A DNA stretch of 6,578 nucleotides from Burkholderiaceae bacterium (GCA_031256125.1 JAIRRE010000339.1:1-6578), one strand, 5' to 3'; shown: positions 1-5,523, counted from the stretch's first letter. The notes: generated from the letters alone by a model not told the origin. Program-made: numbers and translations.

Positions 1-557
1 TCATCGCCGGCAACGTCGCCACGCCGGAAGCGGTGATTGACCTGGAAAACTGGGGCGCGGACGCCACCAAGGTCGGCGTCGGGCCGGGCAAGGTCTGCAT
101 CACGCGGCACAAGACCGGCTTTGGCACCGGCGACTGGCAGCTTTCGGCGCTCAAGTGGTGCGCGCGCGTGGCAACCAAGCCCATCATCGCCGACGGCGGC
201 ATCCGCCACCACGGCGACATTGCCAAGTCGATCCGCTTTGGCGCAACGATGGTGATGATCGGCTCGCTGCTGGCCGGTCATGAAGAATCGCCCGGCCAAA
301 CCGTGCAAGTCGATGGTGAGCGCTTCAAGGAATACTACGGTTCGGCCAGCGATTTCAACAAGGGCGAACGCCGCCACGTGGAAGGCAAGCGCATCCTGGA
401 ACCCATCAAAGGGCATATCGCCGACACGCTGGCCGAAATGCAGCAGGATCTGCAAAGCGCCATCAGCTACGCCGGCGGCAAAAAGCTGCTGGACATCCGC
501 AAGGTCAACTACGTCATCCTCGGCGGCGACAACGCCGGGGAGGATTTGGCGATGTAA
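1..557 (+). CDS. guaC: GMP reductase, C-terminal part (5' end outside window)
   Basis: This is the NADPH-dependent GMP reductase of the IMPDH/GMPR TIM-barrel family, a cytoplasmic purine-salvage enzyme that converts GMP to IMP and ammonia. The reading frame is open from position 3, so the start lies upstream; 184 residues are visible. The family form it resembles (Bacillus-type GuaC) has about 325, so roughly the last 57% is here. The catalytic loop GPGKVCITR carries the nucleophilic Cys at codon 96-98. It is followed by KTGFGTG, then the phosphate-binding ADGGIR and GATMVMIGS segments, and HEESPG and YYGSAS of the active-site flap. The C-terminal [11 protein letters not shown] is typical of GMP reductase. 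There is no CBS domain in the visible part, and the motif spellings favour GMP reductase over IMP dehydrogenase. The gene ends with TAA and converges on the response-regulator gene. The partial length is due only to the window edge. Confidence 0.93.
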   Translation, partial: IAGNVATPEAVIDLENWGADATKVGVGPGKVCITRHKTGFGTGDWQLSALKWCARVATKPIIADGGIRHHGDIAKSIRFGATMVMIGSLLAGHEESPGQTVQVDGERFKEYYGSASDFNKGERRHVEGKRILEPIKGHIADTLAEMQQDLQSAISYAGGKKLLDIRKVNYVILGGDNAGEDLAM

Positions 558-592
558 AAAATCGGGCGCCAGCCCTTTCCGATAGCTGGCGC
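556..592 (-). terminator. Rho-independent terminator of the minus-strand block
   Basis: A perfect 8-bp inverted repeat (GCGCCAGC at 566-573, GCTGGCGC at 585-592) with an 11-nt loop lies between two convergent genes. Read on the minus strand, the stem is followed by CCGA and then six T's, which are the complement of the A-run 556-561. Two of those A's belong to the guaC TAA stop codon. This fits an intrinsic terminator for the response-regulator gene. Read on the plus strand, no T-run follows the stem, so it would be at most a weak terminator for guaC. The structure was judged by eye, without a folding calculation. Confidence 0.6.
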
Positions 593-600
593 AGTTGCCG

Positions 601-1065
601 CTACGCCTTGCCGACAATCAGCGCCTGGCAAAACGCGATGAGCGCGTCGATGTCTTGCGATTTGTCAAACACCGCGTCCGCGCCTAATTGCAAACAGCGG
701 GCGCGAATGTCGGGCGTGGCGTAGTTGGACAGCACCACCATCTTTTGGCGCGCCGCGCGCTGGCGACACGCTTGCAGCACGCCCAAACCGCTGCCCTGCT
801 TGAGAAACAGGTCGATGATGGCCAAGTCCCAATCCGGGTTAATCAGCGGGTCAACCGGCGTGTCGGCAACCGTGTCCATCGGCGGCGGGTTGGGCGCAGC
901 GGCTTCGGCGGCTTTGCCGGTCAGCCACACGCTGCCTTGCTGCTCGGTTTCGGCGTAGCCCAGCGCGGTCACGCCCGCCAACTCCTCCAGCGTTGCGATC
1001 AGGTTGTCGCGGATGGTGGGGTTGTCTTCGACGAAATAGGTGCGCAAAGTAGGGATTGCAATCAC
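601..1065 (-). CDS. Stand-alone receiver-domain response regulator
   Basis: This is a single-domain two-component receiver of 154 residues with no DNA-binding or enzymatic output domain. It shows the CheY-like fold signature in order: an acidic pair in YFVEDN (E13, D14), the phospho-acceptor D85 in LAIIDLFLKQGSGLGV, the Thr/Ser position S113 in VVLSNYA, and K135 in VFDKSQD. I chose the GTG at 1065 because it places the receiver's first beta strand directly at the N-terminus. The frame stays open to 1137, but the extra 24 residues do not look like receiver sequence. No Shine-Dalgarno is visible before this start. The acidic pair and D85 are 71 residues apart, against about 44 in CheY, because of an Ala/Pro-rich insertion around residues 40-78. 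There is no adjacent histidine kinase, so its partner and output are unknown. Stop TAG. It probably acts by protein-protein contact or as a phosphate sink. Confidence 0.85.
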   Translation of the reverse strand: MIAIPTLRTYFVEDNPTIRDNLIATLEELAGVTALGYAETEQQGSVWLTGKAAEAAAPNPPPMDTVADTPVDPLINPDWDLAIIDLFLKQGSGLGVLQACRQRAARQKMVVLSNYATPDIRARCLQLGADAVFDKSQDIDALIAFCQALIVGKA

Positions 1066-1166
1066 GGCAACGCGATAAAGTAGGTATGCAAAAACAGATG
1101 CTCGATTACAGCAAACGCGGACACCGAGTTTAGACACGGCGCGGTAAGTGGCGTGCCAGCATCAGG

Positions 1167-1192
1167 TTTCCTACAGTATAGGATTTACCCTA
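1167..1192 (-). promoter_or_regulatory. Phased inverted half-sites upstream of the response regulator
   Basis: The plus strand reads TTTCCTA (1167-1173), CAGTA, TAGGATT (1179-1185), then CCTA (1189-1192). This makes two overlapping inverted repeats: TCCTA-N5-TAGGA and TAGG-N6-CCTA. The three half-site cores are 9 and 10 bp apart, about one helical turn. The minus strand contains TATACT (1180-1175), a 5/6 match to a -10 box, but no good -35. The element overlaps the moeB stop codon and lies about 100 bp upstream of the response-regulator start. TTTCCTA is the heptad known for Bordetella BvgA, a NarL-type regulator, so an operator for a related regulator is an inference. It could also be chance. 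Confidence 0.35.
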
Positions 1193-1969
1193 CCCGTCGT
1201 GTGGCGCGCGTTTGTCGCCGCCGCACACCGGACAGCACGGGTCGCGGGCCAGGGCAATTTCGGTCACGCGCAGGGCGCGCGCGTCAATCATCAGCAGCCG
1301 CCCGGCAAGGCTGGGCGCGATGCCGCACAGGCACTTGAGGGCTTCGGCGGCCTGAAGGCTGCCGACGATGCCCACCAGCGGCGCAAACACCCCAAATGTA
1401 GCGCAGGCCACATCAGGCGCGGCCTGATCGGACGGAAACAAGCAGGCGTAACAAGGCGCGTCCGCCTGAGTCGGGTCAATCAACGTGACCTGACCGTCGA
1501 AGCCAATCGCCGCGCCGGTAACCAGCGGCTTACCATGCCGCACGCAGGCGGCGTTAACGGCTTGGCGCGTGGCGTAGTTGTCGCTGCAATCGAGGACGAT
1601 GTTCACACCCGGCAGCAGCGCATCGAGCAACGCCGCGCCAGCGCGTTGCTCAATGGCGGTAATTTCGATCTCCGGGTTGATCGCCCGCAGCGCCACACGC
1701 GCCGATTGCGCCTTGGACTGACCCACGCGCGCGTCGGCATGCATGATCTGGCGCTGCAAATTAGTCAGGTCCACCGCGTCGTCATCGACGATGGTGATGC
1801 GCCCGACGCCGCTGGCGGCCAGATATAGTGCCGCCGGTGAACCCAGTCCGCCCGCGCCAACGATCAGCGCGTGCGCAGCCAGCAAGCGTTGCTGGCCCTC
1901 GATGCCGATACCTTCCAGCAGCACATGGCGGGAGTAGCGCAGAAGTTGTTGGTCGGTGATTTCAGCCAT
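1190..1969 (-). CDS. moeB: MoeB/ThiF-type adenylyltransferase (E1-like)
   Basis: This is an E1-like enzyme that uses ATP to adenylate the C-terminal Gly-Gly of a small sulfur-carrier protein: MoaD in molybdopterin synthesis, or ThiS in thiamine synthesis. It has 259 residues, within the usual range. The N-terminal LLRYSRH supplies the conserved Arg (R14), followed by the nucleotide-binding GAGGLGS (38-44), VDDDAVDLTNLQRQ with N70 and R73, K86, and DCSDN with the Mg-binding D130. A zinc site is expected from the pairs CYAC (173/176) and CPVC (246/249). Cys189 lies just before FAPLVGIVGS, where the family carries its conserved Cys. No C-terminal rhodanese domain is fused. The 128-bp gap to ctpA allows cotranscription. 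No Shine-Dalgarno is seen before the ATG at 1969. Sequence alone does not separate MoeB from ThiF or HesA, and the symbol follows the gene order gpmA-ctpA-moeB. Stop TAG. Confidence 0.88.
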   Translation of the reverse strand: MAEITDQQLLRYSRHVLLEGIGIEGQQRLLAAHALIVGAGGLGSPAALYLAASGVGRITIVDDDAVDLTNLQRQIMHADARVGQSKAQSARVALRAINPEIEITAIEQRAGAALLDALLPGVNIVLDCSDNYATRQAVNAACVRHGKPLVTGAAIGFDGQVTLIDPTQADAPCYACLFPSDQAAPDVACATFGVFAPLVGIVGSLQAAEALKCLCGIAPSLAGRLLMIDARALRVTEIALARDPCCPVCGGDKRAPHDG

Positions 1970-2097
1970 GATCGGTCAAGCGTGCAATGCTGGGTGCGGC
2001 TGGCGTGAAAAGACCAGCCGTCCAGATTACTACGTCCGGACGACTTGCTGGCTCACCACTTCTCACAAGTTTTCGATGTTGGGCGCTCAACCCCCCA
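1970..2097 (-). other. ctpA-moeB intergenic region with hairpin
   Basis: This 128-bp gap between two same-strand genes holds no credible ORF. It contains a perfect 7-bp inverted repeat, CGGCTGG (1997-2003) and CCAGCCG (2014-2020), with a 10-nt loop, and a separate 10-bp palindrome, CGTCCGGACG (2033-2042). Neither is followed by a T-run on the minus strand, so an efficient intrinsic terminator is unlikely. An mRNA-processing or stability hairpin between cotranscribed ctpA and moeB is possible. No clear promoter box is visible. Confidence 0.35.
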
Positions 2098-3552
2098 TCA
2101 ATCCCCATCGGTATTTTCGGCCTTGGCCTTGCGCTCCGTCATGGTCTTGCTGGCCTTGACCGGCCGACCTTCGAGCTTGGCGATGGCTTGCTGCAACGGA
2201 AAGTCTTTTGCGCTGCCGTATTCGGGCGGGCGGCGCTCCGATTCAGGCTTCTTCGATTGGGATTCGAGGTGGTTAAAGGCTGCCTCGCGCTCTTTCTCCA
2301 GCGCCGGGTCTTTCTTGTCTGGCGCCGTGCCCTGGAGGTGATGCTCCAGATCGGATTCGCGCGTGTAGAGCACCGCATACGGGCTGCCCTCGGCGGTGTC
2401 ATCGACCATGATGTCGGGCACAATACCCTTGGCTTGGATGCTGCGGCCGCTGGGCGTGTAGTAGCGCGCCGTAGTCAGCTTTATGGCCGTGTCGGGACCG
2501 AGCATACGCACCGTTTGCACCGATCCCTTGCCGAAGGTCTGCGCACCCATGATGGTGGCGCGATGCTGATCCTGCAACGCGCCGGAGACGATTTCGCTGG
2601 CCGAAGCCGAGCCTTCGTTGACCAGTACGACCAAGGGTACGGTTTTCAAAGCTGCCGGCAAATCTTTGAGCGGGTCCGTGCCCCAGCTTTGCATGTAATC
2701 TTCGGGCCGCGCCTTATAGATTTCGTTGCTTTCCGGTATCTGGCCCTTGGTGGAGACCACCACATCGCCTTCGGGCAAAAAGGCCGACGACACGGCAATG
2801 GCCGCATCCAGCAGGCCGCCGGGGTCGTTGCGCAAATCGAGCACCAGGCCTTTGAGGTTCGGATCCTGCTTGTACAGACCTTGCAGCTTGGTCACGAAAT
2901 CGCGCACCGTGTCCTCTTGGAATTGCGAAACGCGAATCCAGCCATAGCCCGGCGCAACGATTTTGGCCTTGACCGATGGGTTGTGAATTTCCGCACGTAT
3001 CAGGCTCACGGCGAAGATGCGGTTGTTCTCCTCCTTGCGCAGTACCGTCAGTGTCACCTTGGTACCTGATTGACCTCGCATACGCTTGACCGCGTCACTG
3101 AGTGTCAGACCCTTGACGGCGGTATCGTCGATGCGGGTAATGAGGTCGCCCGGCTTCAAACCCGCGCGGTCGGCCGGCGAGCCTTCGACGGGCGAGACCA
3201 CGCGCACCAAACCATCTTCCTGCGTGATTTCGATACCTATGCCGACGAACCGCCCGGTGGTACTTTCGCGGAATTCCTTATAAGCTTTTTTGTCGAAATA
3301 TTCTGAATGCGGATCCAGCCCGGAGACCATGCCGGAGATGGCGTTGGTAATGAGTTTGTGCTCATCCACCGGAGCCACGTAATCGGATTTGATGATGCCG
3401 AACACAGCAGCCAATTGCTGCAACTCTTCCAGCGGCAGCGGCACCGCGGGCGCAAGGGTATTGCGCGCCAATACTTGCAACGACAAGGTGACCGCCGCGC
3501 CGGCCAGCGCGCCCGCAGCGATCCAGCCGACGATTTTTGCTCTTTTACTCAT
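2098..3552 (-). CDS. ctpA: C-terminal processing protease, S41 family, with PDZ domain
   Basis: This is a periplasmic Ser/Lys protease of the CtpA/Prc family that trims or degrades envelope proteins from their C-termini. It has 484 residues from the ATG at 3552. A basic SKR start and a hydrophobic stretch (about 6-29) form an uncleaved anchor or signal peptide. A PDZ domain follows at about 100-174 (FVGIGIEI, then PADRAGLKPGDLI). The S41 catalytic domain carries GLVLDLRNDPGG, the nucleophile Ser317 in NEGSASASEI, Asp328 in ALQDQ, and the general base Lys342 with Gln346 in TFGKGSVQT. The spacing of 25 between Ser and Lys matches E. coli Prc (S430/K455). The tail after about residue 400 is charged and Lys/Glu-rich. 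The frame is open to 3630, but the upstream extension begins with TTG and is not signal-like. The mRNA lacks a Shine-Dalgarno and has a pyrimidine-rich leader. It sits between gpmA and moeB, an arrangement common in Burkholderiales. Stop TGA. Confidence 0.94.
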   Translation of the reverse strand: MSKRAKIVGWIAAGALAGAAVTLSLQVLARNTLAPAVPLPLEELQQLAAVFGIIKSDYVAPVDEHKLITNAISGMVSGLDPHSEYFDKKAYKEFRESTTGRFVGIGIEITQEDGLVRVVSPVEGSPADRAGLKPGDLITRIDDTAVKGLTLSDAVKRMRGQSGTKVTLTVLRKEENNRIFAVSLIRAEIHNPSVKAKIVAPGYGWIRVSQFQEDTVRDFVTKLQGLYKQDPNLKGLVLDLRNDPGGLLDAAIAVSSAFLPEGDVVVSTKGQIPESNEIYKARPEDYMQSWGTDPLKDLPAALKTVPLVVLVNEGSASASEIVSGALQDQHRATIMGAQTFGKGSVQTVRMLGPDTAIKLTTARYYTPSGRSIQAKGIVPDIMVDDTAEGSPYAVLYTRESDLEHHLQGTAPDKKDPALEKEREAAFNHLESQSKKPESERRPPEYGSAKDFPLQQAIAKLEGRPVKASKTMTERKAKAENTDGD

Positions 3553-3701
3553 GGACAATGAGGAAGAAAAATAAAAGGGTTGGGGAAAAGGGATGAGAGC
3601 GTATACCTCAATATACCCTTTACCCGACAAAGCTGCACAAGACGGCAGCGGTGGCGTTGTTTTTGCCCGATTTTAAAGCAATGCTGAAATTCAGCACGGC
3701 C
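3553..3701 (-). promoter_or_regulatory. gpmA-ctpA intergenic region, ctpA leader
   Basis: This 149-bp gap holds no ORF. Next to the ctpA start, the mRNA-sense strand is strongly pyrimidine-rich: of the 39 plus-strand bases 3561-3599, only four are pyrimidines. Further upstream, the minus strand carries GGTATA twice, exactly 10 bp apart (plus-strand TATACC at 3602-3607 and 3612-3617). The distal copy begins the sequence TATATT, a 5/6 match to a -10 box. No matching -35 at normal spacing was found, so a ctpA promoter here is only a possibility. Confidence 0.3.
3672..3697 (-). terminator. Possible weak terminator after gpmA
   Basis: A 15-nt palindrome at 3682-3696 (TGCTGAA-A-TTCAGCA) lies six bases past the gpmA stop codon. 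On the minus strand it is followed by TTGCTTTAAAAT, which is T-rich but not a clean U-tract. The stem is short and AT-rich. It may attenuate transcription between gpmA and ctpA rather than stop it. Confidence 0.3.
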
Positions 3702-4445
3702 TTAAGCCTTACCTTGCCGGGCCACCGCTGCCATCGCCTGGGCCGCTGCCTGGGCATCGCCCAAATAGTAGTGGCCGATAGGCTTTAAGCTCTCGTCCAG
3801 TTCATATACCAGCGGAATGCCGTTTGGGATGTTCAGACCCACAATGTCATGATCGGAAATACCGTCCAAATACTTGACCAGTGCGCGGATGGAATTGCCG
3901 TGCGCTGCCACCACCACGCGCTGCCCGGCGCGGATGGCCGGCGCCATGGTCTCGTTCCAGAACGGCAACACCCGCGCCACCGTGTCCTTGAGGCATTCGG
4001 TGAGCGGGAATTGGCCCGGCGCGACATCCGCGTAGCGCCGGTCGCCGCGCCCGCTGCGCGGGTCGGCCGGTTGCAGCGCGGGCGGGGGCGTGTCATAACT
4101 GCGACGCCATTCCAGTACCTGCGCATCGCCATATTGCTTGGCCATGTCGGCCTTGTTCAACCCTTGCAACGCGCCGTAATGGCGCTCGTTCAAACGCCAG
4201 CTTTTAACCACCGGCAGCCACAGCCGATCCATTTCTTCCAGCGCCAGCCACAGCGTGCGAATGGCGCGCGTAAGCACGCTGGTGTAGGCCAGATCGAAGT
4301 CATACCCCTCGGCCTTGAGCAAGCCCCCGGCCTGTCGGGCTTGTAGAACGCCGGTAGCGGTCAGATCCACGTCGGTCTAGCCGGTGAAACGGTTTTCCAA
4401 ATTCCAGGTCGATTCGCCGTGGCGGATCAGGACAAGTTTGTGCAT
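3702..4445 (-). pseudogene. gpmA: 2,3-bisphosphoglycerate-dependent phosphoglycerate mutase, interrupted by an in-frame TAG
   Basis: GpmA interconverts 3- and 2-phosphoglycerate in glycolysis and gluconeogenesis through a phosphohistidine. From the ATG at 4445 ([14 protein letters not shown]) to the TAA at 3702-3704 there are 248 codons including the terminal stop, the normal family length of about 247-250. The phospho-acceptor H9 (RHGES), R60, E87 (NERHYG) and H182 (AAHGNS) are all present, two less than the E. coli numbering. Codon 23 (4379-4377) is TAG where the family has Trp in G-W-T-D-V; TGG to TAG is one transition. Both sides are in the same frame with no indel. Restarting at the GTG of codon 26 would lose H9 and therefore activity. 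Hence this is a recent pseudogene, a base-calling error, or a readthrough gene. TAG ends moeB and the response regulator here, which argues against UAG reassignment. No Shine-Dalgarno precedes the ATG; the leader is pyrimidine-rich. Confidence 0.85.
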
Positions 4446-4740
4446 GGGAAGATGAAGCAATGTGACTTTGAGAAGCCGCAGCCGGGTGTGACGGTAACGG
4501 TACGCGAACGGCCAAACTGTGTATTTTAAAAATTTACTCGACCGTGCGCCTCCTGCCCGCCAGGTCTGACCGCAAGGACAGGGGCAACTAACAGCCTGCG
4601 CACAGCGCACATAACGCACGGGTACATGCGCGCCCGATGCGATAGACCGGTTAGTCCAGCGCCAAACCCAACCGCCAGCAACGCGCCCTGCTCTTAAAAT
4701 CTTATTTTTTCACTCAACCAACTCTCAAAGGATAGACGCA
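4446..4740. promoter_or_regulatory. Divergent gpmA / rhodanese intergenic region
   Basis: These 295 bp separate divergent gpmA and the rhodanese-like gene and hold no credible coding sequence. An AT-rich patch at 4521-4536 gives TAAAAT on the minus strand (plus-strand ATTTTA, 4523-4528), a possible gpmA -10 box. TAAAAT at 4695-4700 on the plus strand, followed by a T-rich stretch, is a possible -10 for the rhodanese gene. Neither has a convincing -35 at 16-18 bp. A small hairpin (TGCGC-ACA-GCGCA, 4597-4609) lies between them. A good Shine-Dalgarno, AAAGGA at 4727-4732, sits 8 nt before the GTG at 4741 and decides that start. No tRNA or riboswitch pattern was recognised. Confidence 0.4.
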
Positions 4741-5169
4741 GTGGGTTTCATACTGGCGAACTGGATGCTGATTGTGCTGGCGCTCGTCTCCGGCGGTATG
4801 TTGCTGTGGCCCAAGGTCGCGGGCGGCGGCACTGTAACGGGCATCACGCCCGCAGGCGCGGTGCAACTCATCAACCGCCAGAAGGCGGTGGTTATCGACG
4901 TGGGTGGCGCGGCTAAATACGCTGCCGCGCACGTTGCGGGCGCCAAGAACGCGCCACTGGCGGAACTGGAAACGCAACTGCCTGGCCTGGTTAAAAACAA
5001 AGCTACGCCGCTGGTACTGGTGGCCGACACGGGGCTGCGCGCCTCGCGCGCCGCCGCCGCCGCGAAAAAGCTCGGCTATGCCAGCGCGCAGCCGCTCGCT
5101 GGCGGTCTGAAGGGCTGGCGTGAGGCCGGGCTGCCGGTCGAATCCGCAGCTGTCAATGTCAAGGAATAA
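4741..5169 (+). CDS. Membrane-anchored rhodanese-fold protein lacking the catalytic Cys
   Basis: This is a 142-residue protein with one N-terminal hydrophobic segment (about 3-23, ILANWMLIVLALVSGGMLLW) and then a single rhodanese domain (about 33-136). Recognisable family features are AVQLINRQKAVVIDV, HVAGAKNAPLAEL, the loop TGLRASRAA, and the terminal LAGGLKGWREAGLPVE. In active rhodaneses the loop reads C-x-x-G-x-R. Here it is A-D-T-G-L-R, so Ala95 (codon 5023-5025) replaces the sulfur-accepting Cys. The usual R-E after the first Asp-Val is also replaced, by Gly-Gly. Sulfurtransferase activity through this loop is therefore unlikely, and a binding or scaffolding role is an inference. The GTG start is supported by AAAGGA eight bases upstream. 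The stop lies three bases before grxC, and the grxC Shine-Dalgarno is inside its last codons, so the two are almost certainly cotranscribed. The same order, rhodanese-grxC-secB, is common in Burkholderiales. Confidence 0.85.
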   Translation: MGFILANWMLIVLALVSGGMLLWPKVAGGGTVTGITPAGAVQLINRQKAVVIDVGGAAKYAAAHVAGAKNAPLAELETQLPGLVKNKATPLVLVADTGLRASRAAAAAKKLGYASAQPLAGGLKGWREAGLPVESAAVNVKE

Positions 5170-5172
5170 ATC

Positions 5173-5433
5173 ATGCAAACCGTCAAGATGTACACCACCT
5201 CCGTCTGCCCGTTTTGCCAGCGCGCCAAGCAGCTTTTAAAGGCGCGCGGCGTACAGGCCATCGACGAAATCCGCATCGACCAGGACACTGCCGAGCGCGA
5301 CCGCATGATGGCCATCACCGGCCGGCGCACCGTGCCGCAGATTTTTATCGGCCAAACGCACGTGGGCGGCTATGACGATCTGGCCGCGCTTGACGCACGC
5401 GGGGGCTTGCAGGCATTGCTGGCCGGAGAATGA
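5173..5433 (+). CDS. grxC: Glutaredoxin 3
   Basis: This is a small cytoplasmic dithiol oxidoreductase that uses glutathione to reduce protein disulfides and mixed disulfides. It has 86 residues, standard for GrxC. The active-site motif CPFC is at residues 12-15 after MYTTSV. The cis-proline motif TVPQIFI (about 53-59) and the glutathione-binding GGYDDL (about 65-70) follow, then a short helix. The ATG at 5173 has the Shine-Dalgarno AAGGA (5161-5165) seven bases upstream, inside the last codons of the rhodanese-like gene, a sign of coupling. The 90-bp gap to secB contains a separate promoter candidate, so secB need not depend on grxC transcription. All key residues are present. Confidence 0.95.
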   Translation: MQTVKMYTTSVCPFCQRAKQLLKARGVQAIDEIRIDQDTAERDRMMAITGRRTVPQIFIGQTHVGGYDDLAALDARGGLQALLAGE

Positions 5434-5451
5434 CGGCGCGATCTGCGCACC

Positions 5452-5482
5452 CAATTGCAATTGCCTGTCCGCCTGACATAAT
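5452..5482 (+). promoter_or_regulatory. Candidate secB promoter with palindrome over the -35
   Basis: TTGCAA (5455-5460, 4/6 match to a sigma-70 -35) and CATAAT (5477-5482, 5/6 match to a -10) are separated by 16 bp, placing a start site near 5489, about 35 nt before secB. The -35 lies inside a perfect 12-bp palindrome, CAATTGCAATTG (5452-5463), which could be a regulator site or a coincidence of AT-rich sequence. This is the best promoter-like match I found in the window. Confidence 0.5.
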
Positions 5483-5523
5483 TAAAGATTCCCATTGACC
5501 TCAATTTGAACTTTTCAACCATC

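Noticed and set aside
1066..1137. N-terminal extension of the response regulator from a GTG at 1137
   Set aside because: The added 24 residues do not resemble a receiver N-terminus. The GTG at 1065 places strand 1 in the usual position.
1148..1828. A 226-residue plus-strand open frame opposite moeB
   Set aside because: It overlaps the full MoeB/ThiF coding sequence, has no known motif and has Arg/Gln/His-rich shadow composition.
1987..3069. A 360-residue plus-strand open frame opposite ctpA
   Set aside because: It is antisense to a clear S41 protease with intact motifs. Its translation shows no recognisable domain and an Arg/His/Leu-rich composition typical of a GC-bias shadow frame.
3553..3630. 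N-terminal extension of ctpA from a TTG at 3630
   Set aside because: It would add 26 residues ahead of a standard signal-type N-terminus, and it begins with a rare start codon without a ribosome site.
4377..4379. UAG reassigned to an amino acid in this organism
   Set aside because: moeB and the response regulator end in TAG at the expected protein ends, so TAG works as a normal stop here. A local suppressor event remains possible but unsupported.
4552..4609. Possible small RNA or riboswitch in the divergent gpmA/rhodanese region
   Set aside because: Only short isolated hairpins (4-5 bp stems) are visible. There is no paired promoter and terminator and no recognised aptamer pattern.
4377..4619. 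An 80-residue minus-strand open frame that could be a separate small gene upstream of gpmA
   Set aside because: Its last 22 residues are the true GpmA N-terminus. The upstream part is Cys/Arg-rich with no family signal, and the frame ends only because of the TAG in gpmA codon 23.
5047..5064. GCC-repeat run as a phase-variable tract
   Set aside because: It encodes a short Ala stretch within a helix of the rhodanese fold. The run is short and interrupted, and simple GC-rich codon use explains it.
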